The notes: generated from the sequence alone by a model not told the origin. A stretch of DNA of 64,000 bases from Blepharisma stoltei (GCA_914767885.1 CAJZBQ010000056.1:1008001-1072000); one strand, 5' to 3'; positions 44,913 through 56,190 are shown, numbered from the stretch's first letter. Made by a program: numbers and translations.

Positions 44913-46875
44913 CTAAATATATTTTACAGCATTCCTTTCTCTTATAGGCAAATTTGTACTTAATAGCTGTAAATCATACTCTAAAGGCGTTGTGAAATAG
45001 CGCTCAATTTCAGAATAAAGGGCTAAAATTTTTTCTATGACATAGATTTCTAGCTTAGGAAGACAAGGAGTTCCATAATAAATAGGAGGGTCAATACCAG
45101 CAAGTTCTGGGGCTGAAAAATCAGTTGAGGCTCTAAAATAGCTAAAAATTTGTGTGTTTAGCTTTTTCCTTTTAAGAGTGTATAATTCTGAAACATCGTC
45201 AATTAAATGCCCATCTGTTTTTCATTGCTTCTGTTCATAGTCATCAGGCAGCAATAATCCTGTTTTCGTACTTCGTGTATTTCAAATTCTGAAGTATAGA
45301 GCATCATATCTGTTGTTTTCTAAATCCCCTCCGTGAGCGAACAACACATTGGAAAATCCCTATTTTTTGCCCAAAGCCACACTCAATTAGCGAGCAAAAA
45401 TGTTTTTAATATGAAAATTTTGATATATAAGTGATAATTATATAATGATATCTCTATCTAATTCTTTTAAATTTTAAGCAGCTAATATTTTAAAACATAA
45501 ATTTTACAAGGAAATTAATATTTGCTTTATATATAAATTTTTTTTAAAATAATTAACCCCTACGTGAGCGAGCAAAATATTTTTGTTCATTCACGCTAGG
45601 GAGAGTAAGGTAAACCCATAATCTAAAAGTAGATCTCTGTTGCTTAATCTACCATAAGCATTATATACTTGTTCCCCTTTTTTAAATCCAGTCCTCACTC
45701 CTGTTGTTAATATAAAATAGCTATCAGGCTCATCTCTAATTTCAAGATCAGTGCTTGTTTCATATTCATCCTCCTCTTCGCTAGTAAGTTCTCCAATTAC
45801 TCTGGTATCTTCCTCGTCTGAGCTGCTTCTATAATTCTTGAGTTCTTCATCTAATTCTCATATTGAGTCAATTTCAATTTTTTTGTTTTCTTCAGAATTA
45901 TCGAGATATTTTTGCAGTCTTGTCCTATAGAATCTGGCTTTTTCAAATTCAAAAGTTGGGTGGCTTTCATTGGAGAAATCCCTATAGTCTGTATCTCCTT
46001 TGTTGTTTTTTGATATTTCTTCTAAGACACATTTATACTCACTTTCATAACGAATGTAGCCATCATCATGATTTAAATTATCGGCTAGAGGTATTAGCAT
46101 TCCGTCTTCTCATGCAAAAAGTCGTGTGCACGCTACTCGCCACACCCATTCAAAAGTTCCTCTTATGTCTTTTTCAGGAGGGAAATATTGAGGGTGCTCT
46201 TTTAAAACTTTTCACATCGATTGCCAACAATTTTCTAAATAAATCCTTCACTTTTTTGCTTCATATATCAATATTGGATCTTGTAGGATCTCTAGTTCTT
46301 CATCAGTTCAATCGATAACTGTTTGTGTACCTTTAATTGTTTCAAAATAAGGATGCCAAAAGCTTTCTTCACCTTTTAGCCGTTCATATATTACAAAAGT
46401 CCACAGTATATGGTCGTCTGCTCTTGGATGGGAAATATAAAATCCTGAATGTTGAAGAAATATATGAGCAATTTCACTTTTTTTTGCTTTAAATAGATTG
46501 ATGGTCAATGAGTAGGGAACAAAGAGCAAAGCCTAACTTCCCCTCTTTCAATTGGAACAAAAATGTTTTTTCCGATTTAAAGGGATAATTCATCGAAATA
46601 TTTTGCTAATATTTTTTCGTAAAATTTGCAGGGGGGTAAGTAAAATTCACTTTATTAGGAGTTATATCTATTTTTGCTCTTGGTCCTACTAGCCCTGAAT
46701 CGGGAAAATACACAGGATACTCAAGCTATTTGATAATTACACTGGGAAATATGCAGCCATTTTCAATCAGCCAGCTTAAATAAGCTTTGTATTTTTCGTC
46801 TTGATCCAATAAATAGCTTGAACTGTTTAGACAAGAATCAGAAGAATTATCATTTAATGCCACTTGCTCTGTCAT
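44913..46875 (-). CDS. SET-domain protein lysine methyltransferase (SETD3/SETD6/LSMT class)
   Basis: 514 residues from ATG 46875 after removal of two IESs and two 15-nt introns. The N terminus GLVGPRAKIDITPNKALLFVP matches the SET start (G...A..DI..G..L..VP). The core PLADNLNHDDGYIRYE, the late motif GEQVYNAYGRLSNRDLLLDYGFTLEENRYD, and a C-terminal Rubisco-LSMT-type substrate-binding region are all recognisable. An acidic insert (RSSSDEEDTRVIGELTSEEEDE) splits the SET domain. Expected to methylate a non-histone Lys or His. TGA is Trp in several places (DWTDEELEIL). Confidence 0.9.
45323..45607. mobile_element. MITE-2 IES (285 bp) in the SET gene
   Basis: Ends ATCCCCTCCGTGAGCGAAC and TTCACGCTAGGGAGAGTA; TA at 45321-45322 and 45606-45607. 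Excision gives LLLDYGFTLENNRYDALYF. Confidence 0.82.
46533..46650 (-). other. 15-nt intron split by an IES
   Basis: The intron halves are 46640-46650 (GTGAATTTTAC on the reverse strand) and 46533-46536 (TTAG). They become contiguous only after removal of 46536-46638 plus or minus the TA. Confidence 0.72.
46536..46638. mobile_element. MITE-1 IES (103 bp) lying inside a 15-nt intron
   Basis: The left end is CTTCCCCTCTTTCAATTGGAAC; it contains TTCCGATTTAAAGGGATAAT. TA at 46534-46535 and 46637-46638. Excision does not restore a reading frame directly. It creates GTGAATTTTACTTAG on the coding strand, a 15-nt intron, whose removal joins ITPNK to ALLFVPYS. Confidence 0.75.
46726..46740 (-). other. 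15-nt intron
   Basis: GTAATTATCAAATAG on the reverse strand. Removal joins GCIFPS to LEYPVYFPD. Confidence 0.87.
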
Positions 46876-47094
46876 TTATAATTGCAAAAGCTTTTGCTAT
46901 TTAATGAAGCTAGAAGAATTTTAATAGTAATATTAAATCTGGATAAATCTGAAAAGATAAGAATTATTATTAACATTTTCAATATAACTATACATAATTA
47001 TTAAATAATAAGTAAAAGTAAGTTGTTTTATTCTTAATTTTGGTGACGATATTTCATTTCTTTATATTAATATATTTCTTCTTTCCATATCGTT

Positions 47095-47748
47095 ATGAGA
47101 AATGCTATTAAACTTCCTACTCCAATTAGTCCATCATCCTCTTTTATTCCTCCAAAGCTAGACGATGGGGACTCTACCCCAAGGTTATATGATCTAGATT
47201 TTTGTCCAACTATATCTCAATTTAATGATTCACAAGCTTGCTATGTATTTTCGCCTCTATCTCGCTCAATAAAGCTTGAAAATCTAGGCCAAACAGACCG
47301 AAAAATGCTGAGTGAGCTCAATGGAAGTCAGAAAAGCACTTTTTCAGAAACCCAGATAAACAGCTCATTAAAACTTGGTATAAAAGAAAAAGCTAAGTAT
47401 GAGAAAAAGATAGAAGATCTTGAAAATGAAATTAAGGCACTAAAAAGAATGAAAGTCTTATTAAGGGAAAAAGACCGAATTGTAGGAAATATTGAATCAC
47501 AATTAGATATTGTTAAAGCAGAAAACCAAAATTTAAAAAGGGAGGTTAAAAATCTCAGATTAGAAAATCTTGCTTTAACTAATAAATTCCAAAGCAAAAG
47601 TGAAGAAGAAACTAAAAAAACGTCAGAGGACCCTGTAGTTCGAGTTTCTAACGCTTTAAATACTTTTAAATCAGATTTAACTGATTTTATACTTCTAAGC
47701 CAAAGAAAAAGAAGCAAAACAGAAGCCCCAAAACCTGCCAGATTATAA
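47095..47748 (+). CDS. Coiled-coil protein with a disordered N terminus
   Basis: 217 residues from ATG 47095. Residues 1-90 are Pro/Ser-rich (LPTPISPSSSFIPPKLDDG). Residues 95-170 form one coiled coil (YEKKIEDLENEIKALKRMK, IVKAENQNLKREVKNL). The basic C-terminal tail is SQRKRSKTEAPKPARL. No insertion or intron. Head to head with the SET gene, 219 bp apart. The family is not recognised. Confidence 0.75.
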   Translation: MRNAIKLPTPISPSSSFIPPKLDDGDSTPRLYDLDFCPTISQFNDSQACYVFSPLSRSIKLENLGQTDRKMLSELNGSQKSTFSETQINSSLKLGIKEKAKYEKKIEDLENEIKALKRMKVLLREKDRIVGNIESQLDIVKAENQNLKREVKNLRLENLALTNKFQSKSEEETKKTSEDPVVRVSNALNTFKSDLTDFILLSQRKRSKTEAPKPARL

Positions 47749-47783
47749 TAATAATTTTTACTTTAAATTTTCAAAATTTTCCA

Positions 47784-48833
47784 TTAAATTATTGCCATCA
47801 AATAAACCAAAGAAACCGCATAAAATAAGGCTGACTCATCAAGGTCTTTTTCAGCATCTTTCCAATCTCTAAGGAATATTTTTATAACGCAATCTTCACT
47901 TTCCTGCATTTGGGCATAATAAAGCACTATTCCTTGATAGTATTTGTGAAGTTCTACATTTTTAGAATCCCAATAATCATTTTGGCATTCTTCTGCTTCC
48001 CTTCTCACTGTATTGCATTTATTTATTTCTGAGCTTTGAAGCCATTTAAGATGCTGCTGGGTATATTGAAAATAAGGAGGATCTCCAGGGAATAAAGGGC
48101 AAAATGAAGATCTGTCTTTATTCCAGCCACAAGTACAAGGCTGAACTATTGAATATGCTGGAGAAAAATTTGGGTCTTTATTTGAGTAGCATTGATCTGA
48201 GGTGGTACATAAAGTAGGAAGTTTTTGAGGATTTTTTAACGGAATTGTGCAAGCCCACACGTTAGGCTCCGATTCATTTTTTAGTGCACAAGTTCCTGAT
48301 TGGCATAATTTATTTTGGTCATTTATGCATTGGTAGACTTCATGCTGTGGAGATAAAGAATAGTAGCTTACACAAGTATTATTGTCAGGATCTGAAGTGA
48401 TATAGCAGCCAGCTCCATTTACGCAGTCATAATCATCGTTGCAGCTAGTTTTGCCAATATCAATTTGCTTTTGGCAAGTTTGAGCACCTAATATAGTTTG
48501 GCATCTCAGTCCTGGATTACAATTATTATCATCCACACATGATTCTCCGAGATCAAACCCAGCGCAAGTCCCGTTTACGCAGTTTGGGCCGAAAATGCTG
48601 CAGTCCTCTTTTTTTTGGCATTTTTCTCCTGGTCATTTATTATTGATTATTGGTGTAGGATTGACACAAGTGGAATTCTGATCGACCAAAGGAACACATA
48701 TTTTAGATTTATCAGAGCATTTTTGAGCATAATAGGAATTAGTTGTGCTGATAAAATACATGCAAGTGTCAGAAGTAAAAGATTGAGCTGCCTTTCTGCA
48801 AGTGAATGATGGGCAGGTATCAGATATATACAA
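47784..48833 (-). CDS. Secreted Cys-rich protein (N terminus missing)
   Basis: A continuous frame of about 350 residues with over 35 Cys in EGF/Dickkopf-like spacing (CQKKEDCSIFGPNCVNGTCAG, CNPGLRCQ, CNDDYDCVNGAGC, CTTSDQCYS). It is typical of ciliate secreted or GPI-anchored surface proteins. A hydrophobic C terminus (ESALFYAVSLVYLMAII) could be a GPI signal. No start codon or signal peptide is found: the frame closes at a TAA just upstream of 48833, so the 5' exon is probably beyond an IES in 48840-49380. TGA is Trp at NNKWPGEKC. Confidence 0.7.
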
Positions 48834-48839
48834 TTTTTG

Positions 48840-49659
48840 GCTTGCTTATTTTAATACTGGAATTAGATATAAATTTTTACATAAAACAAGAAATAGCTTG
48901 ACACTTAATTTATTAATTTCCCTGATATGGTATACATTTTTTATTTCTGATAAATCAGTGCCAATTCAAATGGAAATGTCTGATTTTTGAGAAATTGTAC
49001 AAGTAATGAGGAGGTTAAATATGAGGATAATGATTTTCAATGGATAAGCCATATTTTATTACCACCAATAGATGTGATTATTGAAAATGCTTACTCCTAT
49101 CTACGTAAGAGAAATAAAACCATTGGAAAAATCCTTATTATTTTTTATTTTTTTAAAATAAATTATAGCTATTATAATGAAATTACTATTTAATTCTATT
49201 ATATGCTTAATAATTGAATTCTAAAAACTATTTTTATATATTAAATTATAAAAAATATTAATAGTTTTAATTTGTCATATTGAAAAAAAAATTAATATGA
49301 AATTAAAAATAATCTAGCCCATAGCAAACAAGCAAAAATTATAGTCACTTGGAAGAAGGGGGAATTAAATAAATGTCATCAGAATGATCTGTGATTTTAA
49401 TTTTATTGATAGCTTTTTATATTTTATAAATTTTTAAGAGCTACTCTTTTTTTTTGAGAACAATTAATTTGTATAAATTAATGATATATTAAAGAATCAA
49501 TACATAAAATTTTCAATTAAATAATTGCGAAATTATGATTAAGATTTTCATAATTATCAGAATTTTTACTAGCAGTCCTTCAAAACCCCTTCTTCAAAAA
49601 TTTCAAAATGAAAATGTTTGAGGCCCTCTTCTTAAATATGTATTTAAAATATAATTTAA
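48840..49659. other. Gene-free stretch with MITE-2-like relics
   Basis: CTTACTCCTATCTACGTAAG followed by AAACCATTGGAAAAATCC lies at 49090, and GGAAGAAGGGGGAATTAA at about 49350. They look like the ends of a decayed MITE-2 element, possibly an IES upstream of the Cys-rich gene. Confidence 0.4.
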
Positions 49660-49872
49660 ATGATGGGGAACCAAGAAACACAAGATTACGATTTCTACTC
49701 CGTTCGCAAAGATTCTCAAAAGCGCCAAAACTTCTTCGGCAAGCTAGAATCCGTAAAATCATGGCTTAAAAGCATGAATCCCTTTTCATCAGCCTCCTTA
49801 TCAACTAACCCATCAGCCTCCTCATCCACCTCCACTGGGCAAATGATGAAAAGTGTTTACGACCTGGTATAA
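49660..49872 (+). CDS. Small uncharacterised protein
   Basis: 70 residues, MMGNQETQDYDFYSVRKDSQKRQNFFGKLE... ending SGQMMKSVYDLV-like. An alternative start at the second Met would expose Gly2. Ser-rich C-terminal half. It is preceded by a short AT-rich region. The family is not recognised. Confidence 0.5.
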   Translation: MMGNQETQDYDFYSVRKDSQKRQNFFGKLESVKSWLKSMNPFSSASLSTNPSASSSTSTGQMMKSVYDLV

Positions 49873-50057
49873 TAAACTAATTTTACTACAAAAATTAATT
49901 AAATTCAAAATTAAAAAGAAATTAAACAACCACTAATTGAAAAATCTTCTCTATATTTTACATAAGCCACATCGCATTTATTCGTAATGCCACCTATATT
50001 TATCATTGCAAAATATGTGGAGTTTTATCCATTTAACTCAGCAAGTAAATAATAACC

Positions 50058-51816
50058 ATGTTATCAAGACTTTGTCAGTCTGCTCGACGATTGACCTTCA
50101 GGAGCTTTAGCACAGCAGGAGTAGCATCAGAAGAGCCTAATTTCTTGGAAATGGTTAACATTAACTACGATAGGGCTTGCCAACATCTTGATATTGACCC
50201 AGCTGTATTAGAACTTATCAAACGTTGTGACTCGTCGTTAACAATGACAATCCCATTAAGGAGAGATGACGGAGCTGTTGAATATTTCACAGCCTACAGA
50301 GCTCAGCACTCCAGACATCGTACCCCAACCAAAGGAGGCACCAGGTATGCCCCAGATGTCGATCTTGTCGAAGTGACTGCATTGGCGTTCTTGATGACCT
50401 TGAAGTGTGCCTGCGTCAACTTGCCTTTTGGAGGTGGAAAGGGTGGGATCAAGCTGGATCCGAAAAGTTTAAGTGTGGGAGAATTGGAAAGACTGACTAG
50501 AAGATATGCAATTGAGCTGGCGAAGAAAGGATTTTTAAATCCAGCCACAGATGTACCAGGACCTGACCTTGGAACTGGAGAAAAAGAAATGGCTTGGATG
50601 ATGGAAGCTTATAGATTTTATAATTATGACAATATATATGCAACTGCAACTACAACTGGGAAACCAGTTTCCTTTGGAGGGATCTCAGGGAGAACTGAGT
50701 CCACTGGTCTTGGTCTTTATTACTGTCTTACTCTTCCTTATTTAATATCGAGCAAAACTAATATTTTTTTAAGAATATTTGTTTATATATTCTTGTAATT
50801 TTTCTAAATCTTTTGTTTAATTTATTTTAATTATATTTGTAATGATTTAAAACATCTTCTATTTTTAAAACAAAAATATTTGATACAAGTGTCTGCTTAT
50901 TGATTTTCTCTTTAAATTTCTATATAGCATAATTTTTAAAATATTAAAATCAACATTTTTTGATGAAATTATTTCCAATTAATAAAGTCAAAAACAGTTC
51001 TTTATTTAAATTCGGGACAAATTTAGAGAGTTCCTTAATGATCCTTACTATACAAACCCAGTAGGCTTAAAAACTGGAATAAAAGACAAGTCTTTGATTG
51101 TCCAAGGCTTTGGAAATGTAGGCTACTGGGCAACCAATTTCTTAGAAAAAGATGGCGCTAAGCTATTAGGTGTCATTGAAAGAGATGGAGCCGTCTTTAA
51201 TGAAAGTGGTATTTCAGTCGATGAAGTCAAGAAATATTTGATTAAAAAAGGTACTCTTAAAGGATTCCCTAAAGCTCAGTTCTACGAGGACGTCCAAGAC
51301 GTTTTTAAAAAGCCATGCGATGTGCTTATTCCTGCAGCTGTTGAAAGATCAATCACAGGCAAAAATGCTGTAAACTTCCAATGCAAAATTGTAGCTGAAG
51401 GTGGGAATGGCCCTACAACTCCGAGAGGAGAAGACGTTCTTGCCTCAAAAGGCATCCTTGTGCTTCCAGATTTATTGATGAATGCTGGAGGTGTGACTGT
51501 TTCTTATTTCGAATACGTCAAAAACCTAGGCTTTATCAGACCAGGAATGCTCACCAGAAAGCTCGAATCCACCACAAATAAATGGATCATCGATAAAGTC
51601 ATGCAAGGCGACACAAAACCAAGCAAAGGAACCATCAGCAAAATTCTTGACGGCCCAAGCGAACAAGATTTGGTGTACTCTGGGCTAGAAGACGTCATGT
51701 GTGAAGCTGTCGCTGAAACCAAGAAAACAAGCCAAGAAAAAGGGGTTTCTCTGAGGCTTGCAGCATATACAAATTCCATCAAAAGAATTTATGACTCAAT
51801 GAAGCTAACTCTTTAG
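50058..51816 (+). CDS. Mitochondrial glutamate dehydrogenase
   Basis: 487 residues after removal of a 295-bp IES. The N terminus MLSRLCQSARRLTFRSFSTA is a clear mitochondrial presequence. The catalytic segment PFGGGKGGIKLDP, the P-loop-like PATDVPGPDLGTGEKEMAW, the Rossmann motif VQGFGNVGYWA and the late AEGGNGPTTP and NAGGVTVSYFEYVKN motifs are all intact. It converts glutamate to 2-oxoglutarate in the matrix. The gene ends only about 50 bp before the next gene on the same strand. Confidence 0.95.
50731..51025. other. TA-bounded IES (295 bp) in glutamate dehydrogenase
   Basis: TA at 50729-50730 and 51024-51025. About 80% A+T and without terminal inverted repeats. Excision gives GLGLYYCLREFLNDPYYTN. 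Confidence 0.85.
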
Positions 51817-51868
51817 ATTGATTATTCTTTAATTTAGATAGAAAAATTGCTATTCTTCTCAATTTTAA

Positions 51869-54800
51869 ATGGAAGATTCCCCTAGACTTACAGAAGAAAG
51901 GAGGAAAGAAATCCTTGAAAACCTTAGGAAAGAAAGGGAAAAAAGGAGAGAGATGCTGACTAAAGGAGAAAATATTGAAGGATCGTATAATAATACTCCG
52001 CAATCTTCAAATAAAAACGTAGGATCGACTTTAAGAAGCGAAACTTTGAATAAACTGCTGCAGGAAAGAAGGGAAACGATGGAGCAAGGACAGAATTTGC
52101 TTGATTGGACTAAGCAAAAACTACAGGAAAATGTTAGAGAAGAAAAAGATTATAGGAACTATTTAAGTGGAAGTGGGTCAGAATGCCCAACTCCTAGAAA
52201 AAATATTAATCTTAACCTTAAGTTAAATTATATAAAGCATTCCTGTGATACCCAAATGGATATTTAAATCCACCTTGCTTTGTTGGGCCTCTGCCACAGA
52301 ACTACCAGGAGGTTAACTCCTCTTCACCTGAGGCTCGCATTACTGAGAGTAGAATGGGATGGGTCAACGTGCCCCTACGCCAGATGAAGATTGCCTGCTT
52401 GGAAATTCAAAAAAATGGAATTTTTGGAAGCAAAAAGGCAAACTTGTCGCCCAGGGTGTAACTCCTGGTTTCACGCTAGGGAGTTACCCATTGGCCTAAA
52501 AGGCTTTGCTGGGCTTTCCCTTTCCAACTCAAAGTCCTTATTATTACCTCGAGGCAAAATCCAGCTCCTGAAAGTGGACTAAGGCTAGGCCCAAACAAAT
52601 TAGGATTGATTACCCAGTATAGCTGTCCATTTTTGGGCTGGCAAAACCGTGTCGGGTATAATTAATATATTTAATCGAAGGTGCATTGCTGGAAGCCATG
52701 CCCGATTGAGACGCCATATTTCAATTATCCTTGAAAAAAACCAACAGCGATTGCAAGCTCTCCTAGGTCAGAAATTAGCATAAAAAAAGAGGTACCTATG
52801 AGCAAAACTAAAGAAGTCCCTAAAAAAGCAGAAAAACCTGAGCCAGCTAAACCTCCAACAAAACGAAAAGTTCCAAATCCAAGACCTTCAAGCGCACCTC
52901 CTCGTAAGAACCAAGAAAAGCCTAAGCCTTCAGCTCAGCCTACATATAATCAAGAATGTACTTTTAAACCCAAAATAAACCCCCTTCCGCAAACTAAAGA
53001 GCTAAATTATAACAAACCAAAATCCCAGGATTTTGACTCTCGAATTGATGAGCTTTCCAAGCCAAAAAGCGAAACCATTAAAAAGAGAGAAAAAGAAAGA
53101 CTCGCAAAAGAAAAGGAAGCTGAGAAATCCTGCCCATTTAAGCCACAAATTTCGCCATATCCTATGAAGCGGCAAGATGAGCCTGTTGAAGAAAGGCTAA
53201 TTAAGTTGGGAGAAGAAAGGGCTAAATCAAGGGAAAAATTGCTTCGAGAAAAAGAAATGAATGAAATGATAACACATAGTTTTACGCCAAAAATAAGCTC
53301 AGAATCTGAAAAAATAGCAAAAAAGAAGCCGCCAATTTATAAAAGGATTTTTGAAATTCAAAAAGAGAAAAACAATGAAATGGAAAAGCTTAGGCTTGAA
53401 AATGAAAAAGGGTCAGAAATGGCATTCCAGCCAAGGATAAATCCGAAATCTGAAAGAATTGCAGAGTATAAAAAAAGGCTTGAAGAGCAAGGAGAAGTTC
53501 TTACTCTCTCCCTTTTTATAAAATTTATTATTTTTAATTTCTAAATTTAAATAGTATTCCATTTGCACTTTCCCATTAGAAATAATATTAAATTATATTA
53601 AAGCTATAATAGATATTATTATTTTTGCTTATAAATATTAAAATTTTGCTTCAATTTAAAGGTGTTAATTTGCCCATAACCCGATAATTTTTAAAGAGAG
53701 AAGCTATAGAGGCTGCCTTTGAGTAGCGCTCTAAGCGCCCGAGACTTCCCGACGAAGTCTGGGCGGTGGTTTGACCAGCTGATGTTGGTCAAACCAACAT
53801 CCAAAATGACAAATTCTTCTCATACAGAAGGTTTGTCAAATTGGATGCTGGCTTGACCAACATCAGCTGGTCAAACCACCGCCCAGACTTCGTCGGGAAG
53901 TCTCGGGCGCTTAGAGCGCTACTCAAAGGCAGCCTCTATAGAAAAACTCGGTCCATCGACGAATATAGAAAAGAAGAAAGTGAAAAATACACTTTTTCTC
54001 CAAAGATTTCAGCACGGACTAGCACCTCCTTTTGAATTAGAACAAAAAATTCTGTTCCAATGTAAATGGCTAATATTTTTTTAATTTTAAAAATCCAAAA
54101 AATATAAATTGAATACAATATATTGAATTTTAAATTTCTTTTTAGCAAAGAATTAATTCAAAAATTAATCGATTCAGTGTGAAAACTGTTTAAATAATAT
54201 TTTACTTGTTTTTTTTTCTCAATTATATAAGGTAAACAGATTTTATAAAAATTAAAATTTTACTTATTGAAAAATAATTTTGTTTAATTAAGAGAGGTTA
54301 AAGTACCCAAAAAATGGAAATTTACCGATATGTTGTTCCAATTTAAAGGGAAGGAGAGTAATGGAAAAGGATTCGAAGAGTTTTTAGAAAGACAGGAAGA
54401 GTTCAAGTTAAAAATAAAAGAAAAAACCCAGCAAAATATCACAAAATGGCAAAGTGATGAATATACATTTGCTCCGACTATAAATCCATCTTCAAGGCAG
54501 ATGGCTCAGAACATAGACAAATCATATGATGATAAGCTTGACAGGATAGGAAAAGACGAGCACGAGCGACGAGAAAACAAAAAAGCTATGATTCAGCAAG
54601 AATACTATTCAAAATTCACTTATGAACCTGAAATAAATCAGCTCTCAAAAGCATTAGGCAGAGCTGTATCTCTAGAAGAGCTTGCTTACGATGAAGAAGG
54701 CAAAATCAAAAAAAGATTGCTTGCTGGTGCTCTGACTGCAGAAAAAGAACAAGCCTGCACATTTAAGCCTGAAATTAACAAAAATAAATACACTGGAATT

Positions 54801-55223
54801 CGCAGCAAATACACCGACCCAGAAAATGTCCTAGACAACATTCATGAAGAATTAAACAAGAAAAACGAAAAAATCGAAGCCCACCGCAGCATAAAAGATT
54901 CAGAGGAGCTTAAAGACTGCACATTTAAGCCACAAATAAACACTCCAAAGCCACAAACTGCAAAGCCAATAGTAGTTTCAGGCCTGGACAGATTTTTAGA
55001 GCTTAAAGAACTGAAAAAAAGATATGATGAAGAAAAAAAAGAAAGAGAAGAAAAAGTGTTTGGGTTGAAAAATAAGAATAATTGGGACCATTACTATACA
55101 GTTCCTCAGCCTTTTAATTTGACAACTGCAAATAAAGAGGAAAATCTTAAGAAACTGAAACAGGAGCGATTAGAAGAAGAAATGAGGGAATGCACTTTTA
55201 AACCGAATACAATGGAATCGTAA
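51869..55223 (+). CDS. Multi-FxPxI repeat coiled-coil protein (cytoskeletal/ciliary type)
   Basis: 680 residues after removal of three insertions. The N terminus MEDSPRLTEERRKEILENLRKEREKRREM is helical; a Lys/Pro-rich linker follows. Then come at least nine copies of a [CYHF]-[TP]-F-x-P-x-I-[NS] motif (CTFKPKIN, CPFKPQIS, HSFTPKIS, MAFQPRIN, YTFSPKIS, YTFAPTIN, FTYEPEIN, CTFKPEIN, CTFKPQIN), spaced by charged coiled coil, ending CTFKPNTMES. This repeat is common in protist ciliary/cytoskeletal proteins, but I cannot give a named orthologue. Excising the three IESs keeps motif spacing regular (about 45-75 residues). Confidence 0.82.
52204..52740 (+). mobile_element. SINE-like element, family A, copy 5
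   Basis: Duplication TCCTAGAAAAAA (52192-52203) / TCCTTGAAAAAAA (52728-52740). Tail GACGCCATATTTCAATTA at the right. Body as in the other family A copies. Collapse gives CPTPRKKPTAIASSPRS in frame. Confidence 0.8.
53504..53940. other. Composite TA-bounded IES with a perfect palindrome
   Basis: TA at 53502-53503 and 53939-53940. The left part carries a MITE-1-like TTGCTTCAATTTAAAGGTG end at about 53647. The right part is the fold-back at 53704-53941. Excision gives EEQGEVLRKTRSIDEYRKE in frame. Confidence 0.78.
53704..53941. repeat. Fold-back element: 89-bp perfect inverted repeats, 60-bp loop
   Basis: Positions 53704-53792 and 53853-53941 are exact reverse complements, beginning CTATAGAGGCTGCC. 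The arms are GC-rich relative to their surroundings. The loop continues with an imperfect inverted pair (ACATCCAAAATGACAAA / TTTGTCAAATTGGATG). Confidence 0.92.
54022..54360. mobile_element. MITE-1 IES (339 bp)
   Basis: Ends GCACCTCCTTTTGAATTAGAAC and TTGTTCCAATTTAAAGGGAAGG; inner TTCTGTTCCAATGTAAATGG and ACCCAAAAAATGGAAATTTA. TA at 54020-54021 and 54359-54360. Excision gives ISARTNGKGFEEFLERQ. Confidence 0.85.
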
Positions 55224-55346
55224 GAAATATTTAGAAAAAACCTCCAAGCTATCAGTAGGATTCTGGGAGACAGCTTTTTACATTTAAAAGTCTGATAAAA
55301 TAGCATTATTTTAATATAAAATTTCCCTAATATTATTAGATTTAAC

Positions 55347-55955
55347 TTATTGAAGCCATGAGTCATCATCCAACAACTCTAAAACATCTTGCTCAAACGT
55401 CCTAGGCGGGTTTCTCTTATACTCCAGCGCTTTCCTACAGCAAGTTTCAAAAATCCTAACTACATTGGTCCCATCTGCTGCTGAGACAAAGAAAAATTCC
55501 AGTCCATGTGTTTCTGCGAACTTGAAATTCCTTTTCGTCACTTCTAAATCCACGTCAATTTTGTTAGCTAATAGAATGCAGGGAATATTAGGGCAAAATG
55601 TTCTCATTTCTTTGTACCAAACTTTTAAATGGTCATAAGTAATCTTGCGTGTAACATCAAATACAAGAATGCAGGCATGTGCGCCGAAGTAATAAGAAGA
55701 GTGCAGCCTATTGAAACAGTCCTGGCCGGCTGTGTCCCATATGTCGACTTTGAGAGGATCTCCGTCCAGTACAGTGTTATATCGAAACATTGTAAGGGCA
55801 AATGTGGAAAGTTGACGTTCCTCATAGTCATCGATGAGGAACCTTTCTACAAGTTTGCTCTTGCCGACTGCAGAGTCGCCTAAGAGGATGATTTTTATGT
55901 CAGCGTTTGGAAGTTCAGCAGCTTCTTTGGCTTTTCGTTCGATTTCTGGATCCAT
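55347..55955 (-). CDS. RABL2: Rab-like GTPase RABL2
   Basis: 202 residues. GDSAVGKSKLVERFL (P-loop), DYEERQLSTFALTMFRYN (switch I in the RABL2 style), WDTAGQDCF (switch II with DTAGQ), NKID and SAADGTN are all present. The C terminus lacks a prenylation CaaX, as in RABL2. The stretch HACILVFDVTRKITYDHLKVWYKEMR is characteristic of RABL2, the GTPase that loads IFT-B complexes at the ciliary base. No insertion. Convergent with the FxPxI gene and head to head with the FBF1-like gene, both plausible ciliary genes. Confidence 0.92.
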   Translation of the reverse strand: MDPEIERKAKEAAELPNADIKIILLGDSAVGKSKLVERFLIDDYEERQLSTFALTMFRYNTVLDGDPLKVDIWDTAGQDCFNRLHSSYYFGAHACILVFDVTRKITYDHLKVWYKEMRTFCPNIPCILLANKIDVDLEVTKRNFKFAETHGLEFFFVSAADGTNVVRIFETCCRKALEYKRNPPRTFEQDVLELLDDDSWLQ

Positions 55956-56190
55956 TTATGAATCTCGTTAAAATAAAATAGAAATAATTTGAAAATGTTA
56001 AGGGTTTTATGCTTTGAAAATCTTATTTTAATAAAAAATAACTCATAATATAATAATTCAGAAAGAAATTTAAAATCAACATATAGCATTTAATGCTCCC
56101 GTTATATTGTTTTTATATAACTCATTCTCCTTTAATTTAATAGTTCTTTATAAAATGCCACTTGATTCATGCTTTATTCGAAATTTTAAA

